This document shows positions 1-8,356 of a stretch of 64,000 nucleotides of DNA, piece by piece. The position numbers and the translations under genes were made by a program. Source of the DNA: Leucothrix mucor DSM 2157 (GTDB lineage: Bacteria; Pseudomonadota; Gammaproteobacteria; Thiotrichales; Thiotrichaceae); contig NZ_ATTE01000001.1 in assembly GCF_000419525.1 (NCBI RefSeq), positions 3,693,501-3,757,500 on the forward strand. The letters run 5' to 3'. Positions within the stretch are counted from its first letter, which is position 1; each line of letters starts with the position of its first letter. The notes beneath the pieces were generated by a model. It saw only the letters and a list, made by a program, of their open reading frames with translations, had not been told where the DNA came from and did no database searches.

Positions 1-182
1 TGATCGGTAGTCGTAACGCCCTAAAAGAAGACTTCGATCACGTGATTGATACGCTGCGTAACAAGCGCATCGACAGCAGTAAACTCTGCTCAGAAGTGGT
101 GCCCATGGAAAATATTGAGTCGCGCTTATCAGCACTGGTCGATGACCGAGACAACCTGATTAAAGTCGTTGTAAAAATCTAA
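1..182 (+). CDS. Zinc-type (MDR) alcohol dehydrogenase, C-terminal end only
   Basis: The window opens inside a reading frame that ends at the TAA at 180-182. About 59 residues are visible, including RNALKEDFDHVIDTL, then VVPMENIESRLSAL, and a hydrophobic end LIKVVVKI. The pattern of two helices followed by a short final strand matches the C-terminus of medium-chain, zinc-dependent dehydrogenases of the sorbitol/L-galactonate dehydrogenase type. The catalytic and cofactor domains lie upstream and cannot be checked. The next gene starts 14 bp downstream, so the two are probably co-transcribed. A polyol or sugar-acid substrate is inferred from the neighbours. Moderate certainty for the family, low for the substrate. 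Confidence 0.6.
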   Translation, partial: IGSRNALKEDFDHVIDTLRNKRIDSSKLCSEVVPMENIESRLSALVDDRDNLIKVVVKI

Positions 183-196
183 GCCCGAGGCCAATT

Positions 197-1723
197 ATGA
201 CTGAGCAAACCGCCAAAGCCCTGCAATTACATGCCTCAGACAATGTCGTCATTGCCTTAAGTGATCTTGTTGCCGGAGAGCAGATTCCACCCAATGCCAC
301 CACGCTATTACAGCCAGTGCCATCGGGCCATAAAATCTGCATTGCCGATATCAAGCAAGGTGAGCGAGTCCTGAAATACGGGCAATCCATTGGTCAGGCA
401 ACCGCCGATATTAAAGCTGGCGAGCATGTGCATACTCATAACTTAGGCATGGGCGAACATCAGCAGGACTATGGCTTTAGTAGTGAATATGTCCCCTTGC
501 CCGCTCCTGATCGTGAGTACACCTTTGAGGGCTTTCAGCGCGCCAATGGCAAAGTCGGCACCCGTAACTACATCGGTATTATCACCTCGGTGAACTGCGC
601 AGGCTCGGTGGCGAAGTTTATTGGCGAAGCGGTTGAGCGCGAAGGCTTGTTGGATGCCTTCCCGAACATTGATGGCATCGTACCTATCGTGCATGGCACC
701 GGCTGCGGCATGTCATCCAAAGGTGAAGGCTTCGAGACGCTGCATCGTACCCTCAACGGCTATGCGCACAATCCAAATTTCGGCGCAATTTTGCTAATCG
801 GTTTAGGCTGCGAAGTGATGCAAGTCTCCGGATTGGTGAATCAACCATTATTTGAAGACACCACCCGCTACCGCTATATGAACATTCAACAAGTGGGTGG
901 AACGCGCCAAGCCATTGAACAAGGCAAAGCAGTGATTCGGGAATTGGCGAAAGTCGTTAATCAGGATAAACGCAGCACCACACCCGCCTCTTCGCTGGTG
1001 ATTGGAATGCAGTGCGGCGGCTCGGATGGTTACTCCGGCATTACCGCCAACCCGGCACTGGGCGCAGCATCCGATTTAGTGATTCGTCAAGGCGGCACCA
1101 TGCTGCTCTCTGAAACCTCCGAAGTGTATGGCGCAGAGCATTTGCTCACCCGACGCGCCGTTAGCCCGGAAGTGGGGCAGCGCTTAATCAACCGTATTCA
1201 TTGGTGGGAAGACTATTGCGCGCGCAATAGCGGCGAGATGGACAACAACCCTTCGCCCGGCAATAAACTTGGCGGCTTAACCACTATTTTGGAGAAATCC
1301 CTAGGGGCTGCAGCCAAAGGTGGCACCGCGCCCATGAGCGATGTGATCAAATATGCCGAACCGCTAAACGCATCCGGCCTCGTGTTTATGGATAGCCCTG
1401 GCTACGACCCTTGCTCGGTAACCGGCCAAGTAGCGACCGGCGCGAATATGATTATCTTCACCACTGGCCGTGGCTCGGTATCCGGCTTTAAGCCGTCGCC
1501 CTGCATCAAAATGGCCTCCAATACCGATATGTACCAACGCTTGATTGAAGACATGGATATCAACTGCGGCGACATTATCGGAGGCGATGTGAGCATTGCC
1601 GACAAGGGAGAGCAGATCTTTCAGTTAATCCTTGAAATTGCCTCAGGCAAAGAAACCAAAAGTGAGACCTTAGGATTTGGCAGTACAGAGTTTGTGCCGT
1701 GGCAAATTGGCGCGGTGATGTAA
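197..1723 (+). CDS. UxaA-family sugar-acid dehydratase (altronate dehydratase-like)
   Basis: This 508-residue protein has the full two-part layout of altronate/galactarate dehydratases: an N-terminal SAF-like domain (about residues 10-85) and a long catalytic domain. Signatures are GTRNYIGIITSVNCAGS, HGTGCGMSSKGEG, GLGCEVMQVSG, GMQCGGSDGYSG and SPGYDPCSVTGQVATGAN, whose cysteines are expected to hold the catalytic iron. Family members dehydrate D-altronate or related aldonates to 2-keto-3-deoxy acids. It lies between a zinc dehydrogenase and the L-fucose genes, so it may handle a sugar acid parallel to L-fuconate. The exact substrate is not readable from sequence. The ATG start follows the upstream stop closely. 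Confidence 0.85.
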   Translation: MTEQTAKALQLHASDNVVIALSDLVAGEQIPPNATTLLQPVPSGHKICIADIKQGERVLKYGQSIGQATADIKAGEHVHTHNLGMGEHQQDYGFSSEYVPLPAPDREYTFEGFQRANGKVGTRNYIGIITSVNCAGSVAKFIGEAVEREGLLDAFPNIDGIVPIVHGTGCGMSSKGEGFETLHRTLNGYAHNPNFGAILLIGLGCEVMQVSGLVNQPLFEDTTRYRYMNIQQVGGTRQAIEQGKAVIRELAKVVNQDKRSTTPASSLVIGMQCGGSDGYSGITANPALGAASDLVIRQGGTMLLSETSEVYGAEHLLTRRAVSPEVGQRLINRIHWWEDYCARNSGEMDNNPSPGNKLGGLTTILEKSLGAAAKGGTAPMSDVIKYAEPLNASGLVFMDSPGYDPCSVTGQVATGANMIIFTTGRGSVSGFKPSPCIKMASNTDMYQRLIEDMDINCGDIIGGDVSIADKGEQIFQLILEIASGKETKSETLGFGSTEFVPWQIGAVM

Positions 1724-1753
1724 TGAAATCAGTATTTTTATGGAGCAGTCACA

Positions 1754-2503
1754 ATGAGTAACAAAACCGGAAGGCTTGAAGGCAAAATCGCATTAATTAC
1801 TGCCGCAGGCCAAGGTATTGGTCGGGCAACAGTCGAAGCCTATGTACGTGAAGGCGCAACAGTCTACGCCTGTGATATTAACGATGACTCAATCGCCGAG
1901 CTTAATTTAATCGATGGCGTGAGTGCATTTCACCTTGATGTCACCGATGCAGAAGCCGTGGAAGCAGCCGTCGCCAAACTACCGACGCTTGATGTGCTGT
2001 TTAACTGCGCGGGCTATGTGGCGAGCGGTTCCATCCTTGAATGCGACGAGGAAAGCTGGGACTTTAGCTTTAACCTCAATGTAAAAGCCATGTACCGCCT
2101 GATTAAACTAACTCTGCCTGCAATGCTTGAAAATGGCGGTGGATCGATTATAAATATGTCGTCAGTTGCCTCTTCAATGAAGGGCGTTCCTAACCGTTTT
2201 GTGTACTGCGCCTCTAAGGCTGCCGTGATCGGCATGACCAAAGCCGTGGCTGCCGACTTTGTTACCAAAGGCATTCGCTGCAATGCAATTTGCCCCGGCA
2301 CAGTGGATAGCCCATCGCTACATGACCGACTGCGCGACACCGGCGACTACGATAAAGCGCTCACAGACTTTATCGCCAGACAGCCTATGGGACGTGTGGG
2401 TCATGCTGATGAAATTGCCGCGCTGGCACTGTATCTCGCCAGTGACGACAGCGCATTTACCACCGGTCAGACACATGCCATTGATGGCGGCTGGTCAATC
2501 TAA
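1754..2503 (+). CDS. SDR oxidoreductase, probable 2-keto-3-deoxy-L-fuconate dehydrogenase
   Basis: The 249-residue protein is a classical short-chain dehydrogenase. It shows the nucleotide-binding TAAGQGIGRAT (residues 16-26), NCAG near 84, a serine-rich strand MSSVASS (135-141) and the catalytic Y151-x-x-x-K155 in YCASKAA. Its length is typical. It is followed 20 bp later by a FAH-family hydrolase and then an L-fuconate dehydratase. This is the gene set of the non-phosphorylated L-fucose route, in which an SDR oxidises 2-keto-3-deoxy-L-fuconate to the 2,4-diketo acid with NAD+. The function rests mainly on this context, because SDR substrates cannot be read from motifs. Confidence 0.82.
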   Translation: MSNKTGRLEGKIALITAAGQGIGRATVEAYVREGATVYACDINDDSIAELNLIDGVSAFHLDVTDAEAVEAAVAKLPTLDVLFNCAGYVASGSILECDEESWDFSFNLNVKAMYRLIKLTLPAMLENGGGSIINMSSVASSMKGVPNRFVYCASKAAVIGMTKAVAADFVTKGIRCNAICPGTVDSPSLHDRLRDTGDYDKALTDFIARQPMGRVGHADEIAALALYLASDDSAFTTGQTHAIDGGWSI

Positions 2504-2523
2504 CTCTTAAGGAAACCAATAGA

Positions 2524-3366
2524 ATGAAGCTTTTACGATTTGGCCCAGTGGGCGCAGAAAAACCAGGAATCCTGGACGACGAAGGCAATATCCGTGACTT
2601 GTCCTCAGTGATTGACGATGTAGCAGGCAGCGCTCTGGATGATGCCTCACTTGAAAAAATTCGCGCACTGGATATTAGCAGCTTGCCCGTAGTGAGCGGC
2701 GAACAACGCCTTGGCGCATGTGTTGGTAACGTTGGAAAATTCATCTGCATCGGTTTGAACTATGCCGATCACGCAGCGGAAAGTGGCTTAGACCTACCTG
2801 AAGAGCCGGTGATTTTCTTTAAGGCTACCTCTGCGATTTCTGGCCCGAATGATGATGTTGAGATTCCTCGTACTTCAGTAAAAACAGACTGGGAAGTTGA
2901 GCTTGGCGTAGTTATTGGCAAGCACACAAAATACGTATCACCAGAAGAAGCACTTGATCATGTCGCGGGCTATTGCGTGGTGAATGATCTGTCGGAACGT
3001 GATTTTCAAATCCACCGCTCGGGCCAGTGGGTAAAGGGAAAATCTTGCGATACCTTCGGTCCTATCGGCCCTTGGCTGGTGACGCGTGATGAAATTCCTA
3101 ACCCGCAAGATCTTGATATGTATCTTGAAGTGAACGGCCACCGCTATCAAAACGGCTCGACTAAAACGATGCACTTTGATGTCGCGACCTGCATTTCTCA
3201 CCTATCGCAATTCATGAGCTTGCAACCAGGCGATGTGATTTCTACCGGTACACCACCGGGCGTTGGCCTTGGAATGAAGCCTGAAAAGTACCTCAATGCT
3301 GGCGACAAAATGGAGCTGGGCATCCAAGGTTTAGGAGTACAAAAACAAAATGTGGTCGCGGGCTAA
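2524..3366 (+). CDS. FAH-family hydrolase, probable 2,4-diketo-3-deoxy-L-fuconate hydrolase
   Basis: This 280-residue protein belongs to the fumarylacetoacetate hydrolase family. The family core is visible: FICIGLNYADHA (73-84), metal-binding E124 and E126 in DWEVELGVVIG, D155 in VVNDLSERDFQ, then GKSCDTFGPIGPW and the late STGTPPGVGLG. In L-fucose oxidation the family member cleaves 2,4-diketo-3-deoxy-L-fuconate into pyruvate and L-lactate. The stop codon TAATG overlaps the start of the next gene, the fuconate dehydratase, so translation is probably coupled. The assignment is strong for the family and good for the pathway because of the adjacent enzymes. Confidence 0.85.
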   Translation: MKLLRFGPVGAEKPGILDDEGNIRDLSSVIDDVAGSALDDASLEKIRALDISSLPVVSGEQRLGACVGNVGKFICIGLNYADHAAESGLDLPEEPVIFFKATSAISGPNDDVEIPRTSVKTDWEVELGVVIGKHTKYVSPEEALDHVAGYCVVNDLSERDFQIHRSGQWVKGKSCDTFGPIGPWLVTRDEIPNPQDLDMYLEVNGHRYQNGSTKTMHFDVATCISHLSQFMSLQPGDVISTGTPPGVGLGMKPEKYLNAGDKMELGIQGLGVQKQNVVAG

Positions 3367-4667
3367 TGACCAAAATCACCCAGATTACGACGCGCGATTT
3401 GCGCTTCCCAACGTCGGAGTCACTTGATGGCTCCGACGCCATGAATCCTGATCCTGACTACTCGGCAGCCTATGTCGTGTTAGAAACGGATGGGGAGCAT
3501 GAAGGCCATGGACTTACCTTCACCATCGGGCGCGGCAATGAGATTTGTGTTGCTGCAATCAATGCCATGCGGCATTTGGTGATTGGGTTGGACTTAGACT
3601 GGGTGCGTGAAGATATGGGCCGCTTTTGGCGTCATATTACCGGCGATAGCCAACTGCGCTGGATTGGGCCGGATAAGGGCGCAATGCATTTGGCAACTGG
3701 CGCAGTGGTGAATGCCGTTTGGGATTTACTGGCCAAAGAATCGGGCAAGCCCGTATGGCAGCTAGTCGGTGACATGTCGCCGGAAGAAATCGTAAAACTG
3801 GTTGATTTTAGATACATCAGCGATGTGCTGACACCGGACGAGGCTTTGAATATTCTCCGCAAAGCCGAGTCCGGCAAGGCCGCGCGCATTGCCACACTCA
3901 AGCAAGAAGGCTATCCCTGCTACACCACCTCAGCGGGATGGCTGGGCTACTCCGATGAGAAGTTACGCCGGCTGTGTCGTGAGGCAAAAGCCGCTGGCTT
4001 TACCCATACCAAGTTCAAAGTCGGACGTGATTTGGATGATGACATTCGCCGCTTAAGCATTGCTCGCGAAGAGCTTGGCGAAGACATGAATATCATGATC
4101 GACGCCAATCAAGTTTGGGAAGTAGATCAAGCAATCGAGTGGGTTAAAGCACTCGAATTTGCGCGACCACTCTTCATTGAAGAGCCGACAAGCCCTGACG
4201 ATATTTTTGGCCATCAGAAGATTCGCAAAGCGGTTGCGCCCATCAAAGTGGCTACCGGTGAAATGTGCCAAAACCGCATTATGTTTAAGCAGCTGATTGC
4301 TAATGGCGCGATTGATTTTGTACAGATTGATAGCTGCCGTTTAGGTGGTTTAAATGAAGTATTGGCGGTGCAATTAATGGCGGCGAAGTTCGGCTTGCCG
4401 GTTTGGCCACATGCCGGAGGCGTTGGGCTTTGTGAATATGTGCAGCACCTTTCAATGATTGATTACGTCGTAATCACCGGTGAGAAAGATGACAAGCGCA
4501 TTGAATTTGTTGACCATCTTCATGAGCATTTTGTAGATCCTTGTGTTGTGAAAAATGGTGCATACATGGCACCGGGCAAGCCGGGTTTTTCGATTGAGAT
4601 GAAGCCGCAAACCCTGAAAGACTTTGAGTTTTCCAGCCAAGCACCTAAAGCCACCACTAAGCATTAA
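3366..4667 (+). CDS. L-fuconate dehydratase (enolase superfamily)
   Basis: This 433-residue enolase-superfamily enzyme removes water from L-fuconate to give 2-keto-3-deoxy-L-fuconate. The catalytic set is complete: K216 and K218 in THTKFKVGRD, metal ligands D246 (MIDANQVW), E272 (IEEPTSP) and E299 (VATGEM), and the D322/H349 pair (QIDSCRLGG, VWPHAGGVGL). These positions match the recalled residues of the characterised Xanthomonas enzyme with a constant offset of two, which supports orthology rather than a generic mandelate-racemase relative. It overlaps the upstream hydrolase stop and ends 26 bp before the aldo/keto reductase. High confidence. Confidence 0.92.
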   Translation: MTKITQITTRDLRFPTSESLDGSDAMNPDPDYSAAYVVLETDGEHEGHGLTFTIGRGNEICVAAINAMRHLVIGLDLDWVREDMGRFWRHITGDSQLRWIGPDKGAMHLATGAVVNAVWDLLAKESGKPVWQLVGDMSPEEIVKLVDFRYISDVLTPDEALNILRKAESGKAARIATLKQEGYPCYTTSAGWLGYSDEKLRRLCREAKAAGFTHTKFKVGRDLDDDIRRLSIAREELGEDMNIMIDANQVWEVDQAIEWVKALEFARPLFIEEPTSPDDIFGHQKIRKAVAPIKVATGEMCQNRIMFKQLIANGAIDFVQIDSCRLGGLNEVLAVQLMAAKFGLPVWPHAGGVGLCEYVQHLSMIDYVVITGEKDDKRIEFVDHLHEHFVDPCVVKNGAYMAPGKPGFSIEMKPQTLKDFEFSSQAPKATTKH

Positions 4668-4693
4668 AACCATCCGCACCGGAGCGAAACATC

Positions 4694-5656
4694 ATGCAAC
4701 TGTTGAAGAATAAGATTGGCAATACCGGACTTGAAGTCACCCAGCTTTCATTTGGCGGAGCAAGCCTTGGTAATCTGGCACAGGCCATTTCTGATCAACA
4801 GGCACAGGCGGTACTTAGCCATGCATGGGATGCTGAGATTAATTATTTCGATACCGCGCCACATTATGGACGTGGATTATCGGAGCAACGGCTCGGTCAG
4901 TTTCTGAGTGATAAGCCTCGAACTGACTATGTGATTTCAACCAAAGTTGGGCGTGTATTATCGCCCGGCAAGCCAATGTCAGAAGCCGATGGCTTTGTTA
5001 ATCCATTGCCGAATAATGTGCGCTACGACTATTCAGCTAAAGGCATTCGTGAGAACTTTGAAAGCAGTTGCGAACGGCTTCAGACTGATTACATCGATAT
5101 TCTGTATGTGCATGATATTGGGGTTTACACCCATGGCGAGGCAGAGAATGCTCGCCACATGCATGACTTTCTCACAACCGGTGCTGATGAATTAAAACGA
5201 CTCAAAGCAGAGGGGAAAATCGCTGCCTTTGGACTTGGCGTGAATGAAACACAGGTCTGTGTTGATATTATGAAGCAGGTTCCGTTGGATGTGATTTTGA
5301 TTGCAGGGCGCCTGAGTTTGCTTGATCGCTCGGCGGAAATGGAGCTGACGGGGCTTTGTCGTGAGATGGGTACTAGCTTGGTGCTGGGGGGTATTTTTAA
5401 CTCTGGGATTTTGGCCACTGGAGCGAAAGCTGGAGCGACTTATGATTATGGGCCGGCGCCTGAAGCGGTATTGGAGGCTGTGCGGGAACTTGAGGTAGAG
5501 GCTAGTGAAGCTGGGTTGTCTATTGCGGAAGCGGCGCTGCAGTTTGCGATGAATCACCCATCTGCAACTTCAGTGTTGTTGGGGACGGGTGATACGGGGA
5601 TTCTTCAGCTTAATCTTGATGCGGCGCAGAAGATACTGGCTAAGGCTGCGGATTAA
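4694..5656 (+). CDS. Aldo/keto reductase, probable L-fucose (L-galactose) 1-dehydrogenase
   Basis: The 320-residue protein has the aldo/keto reductase tetrad: D53 and Y58 in FDTAPHYGRG, K84 in STKVGR and H140 in LYVHDIG. Its long loop (GFVNPLPNNVRYDYS) resembles the D-threo-aldose 1-dehydrogenase / L-fucose dehydrogenase branch, which oxidises L-fucose and also L-galactose to the 1,5-lactone with NAD(P)+. It is the last gene of the operon and supplies the first step of the pathway. A lactonase is not in the visible part of the operon and may lie upstream. It converges on the toxin gene with only 5 bp between stops. Confidence 0.83.
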   Translation: MQLLKNKIGNTGLEVTQLSFGGASLGNLAQAISDQQAQAVLSHAWDAEINYFDTAPHYGRGLSEQRLGQFLSDKPRTDYVISTKVGRVLSPGKPMSEADGFVNPLPNNVRYDYSAKGIRENFESSCERLQTDYIDILYVHDIGVYTHGEAENARHMHDFLTTGADELKRLKAEGKIAAFGLGVNETQVCVDIMKQVPLDVILIAGRLSLLDRSAEMELTGLCREMGTSLVLGGIFNSGILATGAKAGATYDYGPAPEAVLEAVRELEVEASEAGLSIAEAALQFAMNHPSATSVLLGTGDTGILQLNLDAAQKILAKAAD

Positions 5657-5661
5657 TTCGC

Positions 5662-6078
5662 TTACCTAACTAACAATATACCCCACAGCTCTTCAGGTGT
5701 ATAAACTGGCAAACTTGCATGTTTAAAGTCTTTAACATTCTGGGTAACCAAGCAGTCAACACCAGTGCACTTACCTGAATAGTATAAAACAGCATCCTCA
5801 AAGTCCGTAAACTCAGAGTCAGCCGCCAAGCCTAAAACACGTGCATTTACATCACTTATCCCGAATAAGTGCAGCAGCTTCTTTATTTCAGACTTGGCCT
5901 GTTGACGGTTTTTAGCTTTAGATATTAAGTAGTCCAACGTCGTCACTGTTGTTGCGCATAAGTAACCTTCTATCTCTCTCGTTTCAACCGAGCTAACAAT
6001 ATTAGCGGATAACTCAACAAACGGAGCACGGTTTAGAAGCACATCAAGAATGACGTTGGTATCAATCAAAACCTTCAC
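5662..6078 (-). CDS. PIN-domain toxin (VapC-like ribonuclease)
   Basis: The 138-residue protein starts MKVLIDTNVILDVLL, the typical first strand of a PIN domain with acidic D6. Further acidic residues appear at D92/E94/D95 (FTDFEDAVL) and D108/D117 (GVDCLVTQNVKDF), enough for the metal-binding nuclease centre. PIN toxins cut RNA and are blocked by the antitoxin encoded just upstream. Its start overlaps the antitoxin stop by 4 bp, the usual arrangement. The subtype is one often paired with DUF6364 antitoxins. The RNA target is unknown. Confidence 0.88.
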   Translation of the reverse strand: MKVLIDTNVILDVLLNRAPFVELSANIVSSVETREIEGYLCATTVTTLDYLISKAKNRQQAKSEIKKLLHLFGISDVNARVLGLAADSEFTDFEDAVLYYSGKCTGVDCLVTQNVKDFKHASLPVYTPEELWGILLVR

Positions 6079-6311
6079 AGGTACTTGTCCTCTAAGTGCC
6101 TCTTATAATCTAGCTCATCCACATCTGGCACATCCAAAACACCGATCAAAGATTGAGTAATGGGGGCATTACCCACGAGCTCCTTGCTCTCTGTTAGGGC
6201 GCGAAAGTAGTCTGCTACTATCTGTGACAACGATTTGTCATTCTGTTTTGCGTAGTCCTTAGCTTGCTGGATTAAGGAGTCATCCACCCGTAATGTGAGT
6301 TTTGTTTGCAT
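6075..6311 (-). CDS. Ribbon-helix-helix-type antitoxin (DUF6364-like)
   Basis: This 78-residue protein begins MQTKLTLRVDDSLIQQAKDYA, a beta strand and helix typical of small DNA-binding antitoxins (ribbon-helix-helix, DUF6364-like). The C-terminal half (about 45-78) is acidic and should wrap around the toxin. It is the first gene of a two-gene operon with the PIN toxin. An inverted repeat lies 16-44 bp upstream of the start and is a likely operator for self-repression. Confidence 0.8.
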   Translation of the reverse strand: MQTKLTLRVDDSLIQQAKDYAKQNDKSLSQIVADYFRALTESKELVGNAPITQSLIGVLDVPDVDELDYKRHLEDKYL

Positions 6312-6326
6312 ATCCCTACACCTATA

Positions 6327-6355
6327 GACGTATATTTATAAAATATTAATACGTC
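6327..6355. promoter_or_regulatory. Inverted-repeat operator of the PIN toxin-antitoxin operon
   Basis: The arms GACGTAT (6327-6333) and ATACGTC (6349-6355) are exact reverse complements and flank an AT-rich 15-bp spacer. The site lies just upstream of the antitoxin start at 6311, where the promoter should be. Toxin-antitoxin operons of this kind usually repress themselves through such a palindrome. The repeat is seen directly; its role is inferred. Confidence 0.55.
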
Positions 6356-6441
6356 ATCCACTCGTTAAAAACAAGTTACAGTATTCTGAAGGAGGCAACC
6401 TTGAAGCAAGAAGTATGTCAACCCACACTCTCAATGGCCAA

Positions 6442-7473
6442 TTAAGGCTCAACAAAAACCCATAACAATTCATGCACAAACTCCTGATCATTCCAGGAAA
6501 TACCCAGTTCTGCCTTTTCCATGCGCCCGAGAATTAGGCGGTCACGTCCTTTATCATCCTTGTCTATTTTCCAGTATTCGGTGGCTTTGAGGTATTGAGC
6601 CAGACTGAGGTAAGTCTCTGTTTTCGGCTCCCCTGTTTTGGTTTTTAGCGGTAATTTAGCATCCGGCCCGTAGCCGATCAGTGATAGCCAAGTGCCCGCT
6701 CTGCATATAGCAATACCATGCTGTCCATCTGAGGTTCTGATAATTGGCACCATGTCATCAATGGCATCGTCACCATCAAGGTCTGCTTGCACCCAGCGAG
6801 GCAGAACCCAGGCAGACGGCTCATATTGCTTAGGGTCTAGTCCACAGCCGTATAGAATTTCGAGCTCTTCATCCAGAAAGGTCGGGCTTTGCGCGTTTTG
6901 TTCTGCAAGGATTTCTTCCGGCGTTTTTAGCCAGCTGAGACAGACATTAAATTGCATGTAATTCATCCGTGCCTTCTGCCCTGGCTCCAGATCAGCCAGC
7001 CCCATATCCACAATAGTCAAAGCACCTCGGCCATTATTAGATGCTTCAGGTTGAGTAGTCTCCCCTTGAGGCGGGCGAAAGCCACCAGTACCACTTAAAG
7101 CACCTGAAAACTCGAACAAACGTAAGCGCTGAGGGGCATTCACGTCGCCAGTGTTTCCCAAAGTATTGGCGGCATTCCGGAAATGCCAACCATAAATCTC
7201 CCGTGGATTTGGCGGCGTACGAAAAGGCGGTGTGATCTGCGTTAGGTCCATCTGTTGCTCATCACGCAAGCGTATATCCCAGCCATAGTCGGCAGGCTCC
7301 AGACTGAAGACCCAGGCATCGTTCACACGGGCCTGAAAGCTATTCTTACCAGCGACCTCGCCCTGAATCTCCTTGGCATGCCGAAGTGGTGTGGGTTCGC
7401 AGGTTTGCGTCGGGGCCGCATAGGCCAGACTCGGTCCCAGCAGGAGTAATAATAGTAAACGGTTTATTTGCAT
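6442..7473 (-). CDS. Exported protein of unknown function
   Basis: I do not recognise the family of this 343-residue protein. It starts with a clear signal peptide (MQINRLLLLLLLGPSLAYA, cleavage probable before APTQTC). The N-terminal half (about 35-175) looks like a beta-rich carbohydrate-binding or pentraxin-like domain (WVFSLEPADYGWDIRLRDE, YGWHFRNAANTLGNTG). The C-terminal part contains DLDGDDAIDDMVPIIR, an aspartate-rich FG-GAP-like segment, and IAICRAGTWL. Its start overlaps the stop of the upstream membrane protein by 10 bp, so the two probably form one unit. It is likely periplasmic or surface-located. Confidence 0.65.
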   Translation of the reverse strand: MQINRLLLLLLLGPSLAYAAPTQTCEPTPLRHAKEIQGEVAGKNSFQARVNDAWVFSLEPADYGWDIRLRDEQQMDLTQITPPFRTPPNPREIYGWHFRNAANTLGNTGDVNAPQRLRLFEFSGALSGTGGFRPPQGETTQPEASNNGRGALTIVDMGLADLEPGQKARMNYMQFNVCLSWLKTPEEILAEQNAQSPTFLDEELEILYGCGLDPKQYEPSAWVLPRWVQADLDGDDAIDDMVPIIRTSDGQHGIAICRAGTWLSLIGYGPDAKLPLKTKTGEPKTETYLSLAQYLKATEYWKIDKDDKGRDRLILGRMEKAELGISWNDQEFVHELLWVFVEP

Positions 7474-8210
7474 CGGACTTTACCTCCACCTTGTTGCGAT
7501 ATTTTTTCGACCAACGAAAAAACGCGTGTAATCTCAAAATGTTGACGCAGGCAACTTTCATTGACTCCCAAAGTTCCTTTTATGGGCAGCGTTACACTAC
7601 CCTGCTTTGTACGCCCATCTATCAAATCCCATTGCAGACGCTTGATTTCAGGCTGATCTGCCTGATTGCAATCGGCCAACTTAGTGTCGCTTACAGCGAG
7701 TAATGACTCCAGAGCATCCCGAATTTCGATCAGGTTTTTAGCTTTCGAGGTTGCATAACAGACTTGGTTATCCGGCGCTGGGCCGGTTTGCTCCCAAGTC
7801 CTGGCATTCGAGTCAACATGCATTCGAACAAAGAGATAGGGGTCACTTGTATCGACTCTTTCCATCGTGACTGTAAAGCGACCCGCTGGTGCAAATGCTT
7901 CATCCGGCTCACGATCGGCCGCAGCTTTCATTAGTGCGTTTACGGCTAAGCCCAGATAGAAAAGCAGCACCGGTACCCCCACAATCAGAGCAGTGCTTCG
8001 CAGTTGGCTTCCCTGCTGACGAAACGCGATCACAGCACCCACAATAGCAAAGCCAACAAGCCCCATCAAAGCATAGCCCAACACCATGGCACCACCAGCA
8101 AGACCTGCGCTTTTAGGTACGAAAAAGGTGGCTCCGACCCAAGCTCCCACATACATCCCGATCATGCCAAAGCTGATGATGAGCAGGCTGCGCCATAAGA
8201 ACGTCTTCAT
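7464..8210 (-). CDS. Membrane protein of unknown function
   Basis: The chosen start is the ATG at 8210 because a good ribosome site (AAGGAG) sits just before it. A longer frame to 8282 has no such signal. The resulting protein of about 248 residues has three hydrophobic segments near its N-terminus (ISFGMIGMYVGAWVGATFF, GGAMVLGYALMGLVGFAIVGA and TALIVGVPVLLFYLGLAVN). These are followed by a soluble domain of about 150 residues. The soluble part reads like a beta sandwich (FTVTMERVDTSDPYLFVRMHV). The family is not recognised. It is coupled by overlap to the exported protein downstream. Confidence 0.65.
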   Translation of the reverse strand: MKTFLWRSLLIISFGMIGMYVGAWVGATFFVPKSAGLAGGAMVLGYALMGLVGFAIVGAVIAFRQQGSQLRSTALIVGVPVLLFYLGLAVNALMKAAADREPDEAFAPAGRFTVTMERVDTSDPYLFVRMHVDSNARTWEQTGPAPDNQVCYATSKAKNLIEIRDALESLLAVSDTKLADCNQADQPEIKRLQWDLIDGRTKQGSVTLPIKGTLGVNESCLRQHFEITRVFSLVEKISQQGGGKVRCK

Positions 8211-8356
8211 GGTCTCACTCCTTATTACGCCCGAACTCCTTGTTGGCAGATAAAACTTAAGGTTTCCAGACGCGAAACACAATAGAATAAGACAATACTG
8301 TTGTCTGCACGGAAGATCAACCCTGTGCGGGATAAGCCCCTGTCAATACAGCCTCA

